DNA from: Pelargonium nanum
Lineage: Eukaryota > Streptophyta > Magnoliopsida > Geraniales > Geraniaceae
NCBI GenBank assembly: GCA_036897485.1
Contig: JAYMTF010000426.1
Span: 1-36,761, forward strand
Direction of reading: 5' to 3'
Length of the DNA stretch: 36,761 nucleotides
A program made the position numbers and the translations under genes. Of the stretch, positions 31,661-36,761 are shown piece by piece. Under the pieces are notes generated by a model. The model searched no databases. It was not told where the DNA came from and saw only the letters and a program-made list of their open reading frames with translations. Within the stretch, counting starts at the first letter, position 1, and each line of letters begins with the position of its first letter.

Positions 31661-32502
31661 AATATACAGACAACTTTGCAAAATAAGCTAAATTAATTAT
31701 TATTATTATTATTATAAACATAGTAAGATATTTTCAGTCATTCAATGAAAGAAGAAAATAAATTATTTCCAACAGTTACAAAGAGACTTGCAGTTTTGTT
31801 GGTGGAATCAAAATTTAAAAAATTACCTTGTTTATGTTATTTATTTGAATCTGAAACAAATTCAATTTCAACTTGACTGAAATTATTGAAACCATTTTCA
31901 GAAATGAGGACCTAGCTTAGACTCTACCATGGAAGTGCTACAGAAAATGACATGCATTTTGTTGCATAGAATCTTTGTTTTGCTTTTGCTAGGCTTTAAA
32001 TTCAATAGCTGGACCTGAGCATTTAAATCAACTGTATTGTTATAGCATAACATCATCTACTCATTACAAGTAACCTATCTTGTTATAGCATAATATCATC
32101 TACCTTAACCACCAACTCTAGCCAAATTAGAGATGGGGTCCATGCATGTTTTGTGGCCTACTACAATTGATATTGTGATTTTTTTGTGCCATCAACATGC
32201 ACTAATCAATCTGAAAATATGGGCAACATCAGCAAATATCACCATCTATTACCATACACTTGTCAACATTCGCGTGCCGGCGCACACATTTTTCATCCGG
32301 AAAACGAATAATAGAGAGCAATGCGGCTCACTAAGGAAACTTCAGCAAAGTAAAATACAAACAAATAACAAGTCATAGGGAACTGCAGATACTACACAAA
32401 CTACAACTCTCCCGGTATATATAAGTATATAACTATAAGCAGCCTAACAACCTGAACTCTCCCCATGACAGACAAAAAGTATACAAATTGTCTTTAAGCT
32501 GC
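31661..32502. other. Spacer with 24-bp direct repeat and ATT microsatellite
   Basis: This region lies between the UBP8 promoter and the stop codon of the next gene, both on the minus strand. It includes an ATT run at 31697-31715. Two 24-base copies of TTGTTATAGCATAA followed by (C/T)ATCATCTAC lie at 32037-32060 and 32080-32103, with one mismatch and a 43-base spacing. The right part, up to 32502, should contain the 3' untranslated region of the neighbouring gene. Confidence 0.6.
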
Positions 32503-35500
32503 TTAGTAATAGCGAGAACCTGTGTTGTTGTACACCCGGCCTCCAGGGTATGCTGGACCTCCTCTGGGTTCATATCCGTGATCCCTGGCTCCCTCAAGAT
32601 ATCGAGCTCGCTCTCTGTAGTTAGCGTACTGGTCGTTATGTGTTCGGGCTACTTCTCCAACAGCAGCTGGGGCAGCAGCAGCAGCAGCAGCATAACCATG
32701 AGAATCACCAGGGCCCATGTCGCTGTTAGGGTAATGATCCATCACAGCTTGTTGATACTGATGCTGGCGTGCTTGAGATTCTTTTCTAAGAAACTCGTCT
32801 CTATGACTGGCATGACGAGCTCGAAGTGCTGCAAGTTGTTCCTCATACCGAGCATTAATTGCATTTACTTTCTGAAAGTGGAAAAAAGAAACTGTTAGGT
32901 AAGGTAAAGCTATCAAGCTGAACAATATCTTGAGCAAGATGTTCATTTGATATGTTATGGCAGAGAAACGGGGAGTAAAAATAAACATGGAAACTTAAAT
33001 GGTTCATCTGTCTCTCTGGCTTTAAGTGCCAAAACTGAAGAACATGGCAACAATTTGTGTTAAACCAAAACAAAATAATAAGCCCCGACATAAATCAAAT
33101 TATAATTCAGTGACACCCATCAACATAAAATATATAAAGGCATGAACATCAGGTCTTTTAGGCAGAGATATTGTCAACCATCTCCGGTGTAGAGCCATGA
33201 ACTCCACATATATGTCTATTAACCTAATCTCTTGTAATTACTGCTCCTTAATGGGTGCTGTTGAGGAGCTCAAGGTAAATGTATTTTTCTCGATTTTATC
33301 AAAGGTTATTTTAGATTTAGATATTCGTTTTTAGAAAGATAGAATATCAGTATTTGTTATGTCTTGGGTTGACAGTTGGCACAATTTAGAATAATTTGCC
33401 TCCAGCAAGTCAATCAATACACATAGGGGCCTTTATTTTTATTGTTTCTACTAGCTCTATGTAGTTTGGGTTTATGAAACACATGAACTAACTATTATTT
33501 TCAATATATTTTAGAATCTAGACCTACAATTATTATCAACTACATCATTTATTTAAACTAACCTCTCTGTGTCTAGCATTTTCCGCATCCTCTGCATCAG
33601 TCTGTTCCTTGGTTAGTTTCATAATGTCATCATGGAATTTCTGCTCTAGGCCCTCAAAAGTACATGTCAAAGAATCATCCTCGTATCCAATCTCCATATC
33701 TTCTTCATGGGGCTGAGATCTGGGATCATTATTGCCGTGTTTCTCTAAGGCCAAATTAGGATCTGGCCTTTGACCCTGGTAATAGGATCTAGATGCATCA
33801 CGTCCTTGACCTACATCACATCAAACATGTTTCAACTTTCAAATAAGTAAAATTACAAAAAAAACAACTGGATACTGAAAGAGCATTGCTTCTCAGAATG
33901 AAAATACCCTAAAAGTGGCAAATCTTTTCTTGACTATAGAATTCCATTGCTATATTTGTAAATGTATTGTGATACTAGCCCGTGTGAAAATGACCACATG
34001 AGCATGGTGAACATACAAAAAATGAAGTCAGAGGCAACAATAAATTGACATATGTTCTGTTAGTACCTCATATGATAGCACCATATTAGAGTCCAATGCA
34101 CACTCAAATGTCAAATGATGCCATGATATTTACTTTAAATTTGACATTATACTTAATTGTCACATTTGCATGGTAAATGTGAATCTAGACTCATTTGAAC
34201 AGTGGTAAATAAAAAGAAATTCAGTACAAAAAATGAAAAAAAAAATGATTATTTCATTCCAATGACATCTAATGAGCAGAACGCTATTCTAAAAGACTTC
34301 ATAAAGCAGAAATATTTTTAAGTTGATAAGTGTGAGAACGATAGGCAACACTCAATATAGTTATCCCCGTCACCCTATCACAGATAAAGCATAATTGAAA
34401 AGGGAAAAAGTCCCGTCTAAATGCCCATGGTTTCATTTATTCATTTACTCTTTCTTCTTCTTTTTCCTATTTTGTGAGCACAACATACAGCCCACTAATA
34501 TATGGAAAAAATCAGATCCTTTGTCTCATGGTAGCCTGCTCCAGTCCCCTTACGAAACTTTCGTTATTGGGTTAGCCATACACTTCACATGTTTCTTGCA
34601 ATTCACATGGCATCATCAAATGATACAAGTCTTGGATAAGAATTACAATTGAATGTTCAAGTATTTGCACACAAAAAAACTGAAGCAAGGAGAAATGTAC
34701 ATATCATATATGCATCTGGTTTTGGGGGTTGAAGCATGGAGAGTTTGGAAGGAGCCAAAGACTCGTTTTGAAGAATCCGGTGCCTCCCCAAACACGTTAC
34801 AGTCCCGTGAGGAAGGACAGACCAGGGCACCTAATGGATCAAGGTGTCTAAGAATTTTCACACTGTTTTTACTTTTTTATTGGAACTTCAATGCCAAATT
34901 TATATAACAATGGCAACAGATCACCATGCTACATAAGCAACCAGAGTAACCTATGAAGTGAGTTTTCAAATTGGGATTAATTTTAAATAGGGTTTCTGAA
35001 TCCCTCTAAAGGCTTTCATTTCCTATCCATTGAAAACAAAATATAAATTGGAACTTCAGCTCTTTTCTAACAAATGACAATTATGTGCAGGGCACTGGTG
35101 ATTTGCTAATACTCTCACAACTCATCCCCGCATCAAAGTAGTTACAAAGAAACGTACGCATAAGATGGTCCTTCATCTACACTGTTAAATGGAGGTTAAA
35201 TTCGAGACCCTAGGCCATCCCAAAGCTTAGACAAATTCAATTTTAATGCCTCGGCCAAGACAATCTGTCCTGACACATTCAAATAGATATAAGCAGACAA
35301 GTGACAACTTTTTTGTATTTTTGCCATATGCGGAAAACGTTATCATCAGAAATACCAGAAACAAAGAGCTTTTTCCAAATTAGGATATACACTAACGTCT
35401 TGATGAGATGCCATAAAAGATAAGATCCACCATTCCTAATTTGAATCACAGTAAGATATTGAATGCCCACCACACAAATCATCTATGTGAATTAGTAACG

Positions 35501-35804
35501 TTCTGAGGTTATGCACAGAACAAAGAATTTAGGACAGAAAGGGATAGAAATTAAGCTACCACTTGCCTTCATTAAACATATGAGGAGCCACTGGATTCGA
35601 TATTTTTGATCCATCCCTTTCCCATCGCCACTGTGCATCTGCTTTAGTAGCCGTATATGGCTGGTCCCTCTCAGGAGTGAAGGCCTCTAATGTTCCTTGG
35701 AAATGATTCGACTTGTTTTCCACCCGACGACTAGATGTATGCTGCATCTGCGAACTGGCATAGGCATCGGGACCGGAATCAGCATATTGTCCATGCCGTC
35801 TCAT
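32503..35804 (-). CDS. Unnamed conserved plant protein with coiled coil, GC-AG intron
   Basis: Coding exons 35804-35567, 33810-33563 and 32871-32503 give 284 residues. The first coding intron is GC-AG: GAAG|GCAAGT fits the strong consensus for GC donors, and only this junction keeps the frame open. I recognise a plant-only family without a known function, perhaps corresponding to Arabidopsis At5g22040, but no enzyme domain is visible. Residues 1-80 are polar and begin MRRHGQYADSG. Residues 131-205 (FEGLEQKFHDDIMKLTKEQ, RYEEQLAALRARHASHRDEF) should form a long charged helix or coiled coil. A run of seven alanines (223-229) follows. The tail RERARYLEGARDHGYEPRGG and GGRVYNNTGSRYY is Arg/Gly/Tyr-rich, as in RNA-binding or phase-separating proteins. 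The start is the first ATG after a 5'UTR intron apart from a tiny uORF; the frame is open upstream within that exon but has no other ATG. Confidence 0.8.
32672..32692. repeat. (GCA)n coding microsatellite (polyalanine)
   Basis: Six tandem AGC units plus a flanking GGC on the plus strand encode the seven-alanine run of the neighbouring minus-strand protein. Six of the codons are identical GCT, which suggests length variation by slippage between individuals or relatives. Confidence 0.85.
33811..35566 (-). other. Long GC-AG intron of the unnamed gene
   Basis: This 1756-base intron starts GCAAGT and ends GATGTAG. It contains a GC-richer patch at about 34700-34860 that opens short frames on both strands without a recognisable domain. 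A TTAAATTCGAGACCC segment at about 35197-35211 faintly resembles a tRNA B box, but no A box or cloverleaf accompanies it. Confidence 0.55.
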
Positions 35805-36520
35805 CTCTGTTACCAACCAGCTCGGCTGGAAAGGTGCACCTAGCAAGCACAAGAACCAACTGAAATGAACCTCAAAATTTTAAAATATGCTCAGACTTAA
35901 GTAGAGGGTGACATCACAATGAAATAATGGCAACACAAAATACTCCTTGAAGACCATGGAATTTCATTTTCAATAGAGCATAGGATTTCTTTGTCTTAAT
36001 TTCTTTAAACTCCCCTCCCCATCCCCCCGGCATGAATCGAGCGGCAAGAAACATAGATATATCAAAAATGCTTTACATATAATGATGTCATTTTTTGGCT
36101 TATGAACACAGTAAAGCTTACAGTAATGCAAACATAAACAAGAACATTGACATGCACAAGCACAGAACTTGGATAACATTTGATCAAATATGAGATGTGC
36201 AAGCTGAACAAAACCCACCAAATTACAATGATGCTGCTTTGAACCCCTAGATATAATGCCCACAAATTTCATGAATTTCAAGCAGGAGATTCAATAATGG
36301 ACCCTACTGATAATCGAATCCATATCCATCAAGATACACATTTAAGAATAAAACAAAATGAAAACAGCGAATTATACGAATCTGAAGAATACAGAATTGA
36401 GTACCTGAAATGGATGCGATTGAATGATTGAGCAGTGAAGGAGAAATAAAGAAGGCGAGCACTGTTTCGGAGACAACAAAACCCCAATCACTTGTTCTGG
36501 TTCGTAATCATTACAGGCTC
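35805..36520 (-). other. 5' untranslated exon and 5'UTR intron of the unnamed gene
   Basis: On the minus strand, CATTTCAG|GTACTC (exon end at 36405) gives a donor, and TTGCTAG|GTGCACC (exon start at 35839) gives the acceptor of a 565-base 5'UTR intron. The upstream exon has no in-frame ATG for the main protein. It holds a short upstream frame, ATG at 36511 to TGA at 36488 (seven residues), if transcription starts far enough upstream. Leader introns are common in plant housekeeping genes. Confidence 0.5.
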
Positions 36521-36761
36521 TATGAGACTGTGACTCGGTAGGGTTGAGACCAGGGCCTTCCTATTTTGGATTTGGGCCAACTTGTTCCATCGGCCACAGC
36601 CCACAACACTAGGTGTGCACCGGCTTGGACCGGACTGAACCGAAAGTTTTTTTTTTTATAGATAAACCGGAAATATTTATAATCAAAAGACGGAGGTCCA
36701 GGTTTTACAAAAACCGCTTAGCCGTAGATTTCTAAGCTATGGGCCCCAGACACAAGCCGTC
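36521..36761 (-). promoter_or_regulatory. Promoter region of the unnamed gene, two site II elements
   Basis: TGGGCC at 36573-36578 and TGGGCT read on the minus strand (36598-36603) lie 25 bases apart, about 60-90 bases upstream of the presumed leader. This is the usual arrangement for TCP-bound site II promoters. The outer part (36620-36761) has short CCGG-containing repeats (ACCGGCTTGGACCGGACTG) and no gene. Confidence 0.45.

Noticed and set aside
34643..34907. Overlapping open frames on both strands in the intron of the unnamed gene
   Set aside because: They lie inside a well-supported intron and mirror each other. Neither has a known domain; local GC content explains them.
35190..35225. 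B-box-like TTCGAGACC suggesting a tRNA or SINE head
   Set aside because: No A box at the right distance and no cloverleaf pairing could be found.

Overview
The window is nuclear DNA from a flowering plant. The genes are intron-rich and split by AT-rich GT-AG introns, leaders are CT-rich, promoters carry TGGGCC/TGGGCT (site II) boxes, and one gene encodes a YABBY transcription factor, a seed-plant-specific family. The protein sequences look eudicot. The C-terminal half of the YABBY protein resembles asterid YABBY2 proteins as I remember them, so an asterid is a guess only. No bacterial operon, CRISPR array, phage or virus was seen.

Layout: (1) 1-2888 is gene-poor, with a striking pair of G-box palindromes at the left edge. 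(2) 2889-6054, minus strand, is a four-exon strictosidine synthase-like gene closest to SSL3, with a site II-rich promoter at about 6236-6292. (3) 6300-10300 is AT-rich spacer holding a decayed RNase H-like domain (8852-9175) and other repeat debris. (4) 10758-15860, plus strand, is a six-exon YABBY2-type gene; its 2.1-kb first intron splits the zinc finger and holds a second leader-like block. (5) 15861-21816 is a long spacer with a 44-bp tandem duplication, an orphan promoter-like/leader block (20218-20450) and a fold-back repeat (20531-20703). (6) 21817-31374, minus strand, is a 13-exon ubiquitin-specific protease of the UBP8 type, with SINE/TE fragments in its introns. (7) 32503-36511, minus strand, is a gene for a small unnamed plant protein with a coiled coil and conserved ends; one of its introns uses a GC donor.

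The exon models were built by hand. Every junction keeps the reading frame: the predicted lengths are 391, 190, 880 and 284 residues. The genes do not form a pathway. They are a beta-propeller hydrolase-like membrane/secretory protein, a lateral-organ transcription factor, a deubiquitinase and an unknown.

The most informative point about the set is gene order. From memory, Arabidopsis has YAB2 next to SSL3 (At1g08465/At1g08470), and a second SSL gene next to UBP8 and a small unknown gene (At5g22020-At5g22040). This window would then show both pairs in one block, as expected of an ancestral arrangement later split by duplication and reciprocal loss. I found no new multi-gene system; the window is mostly ordinary plant euchromatin with several details worth checking.
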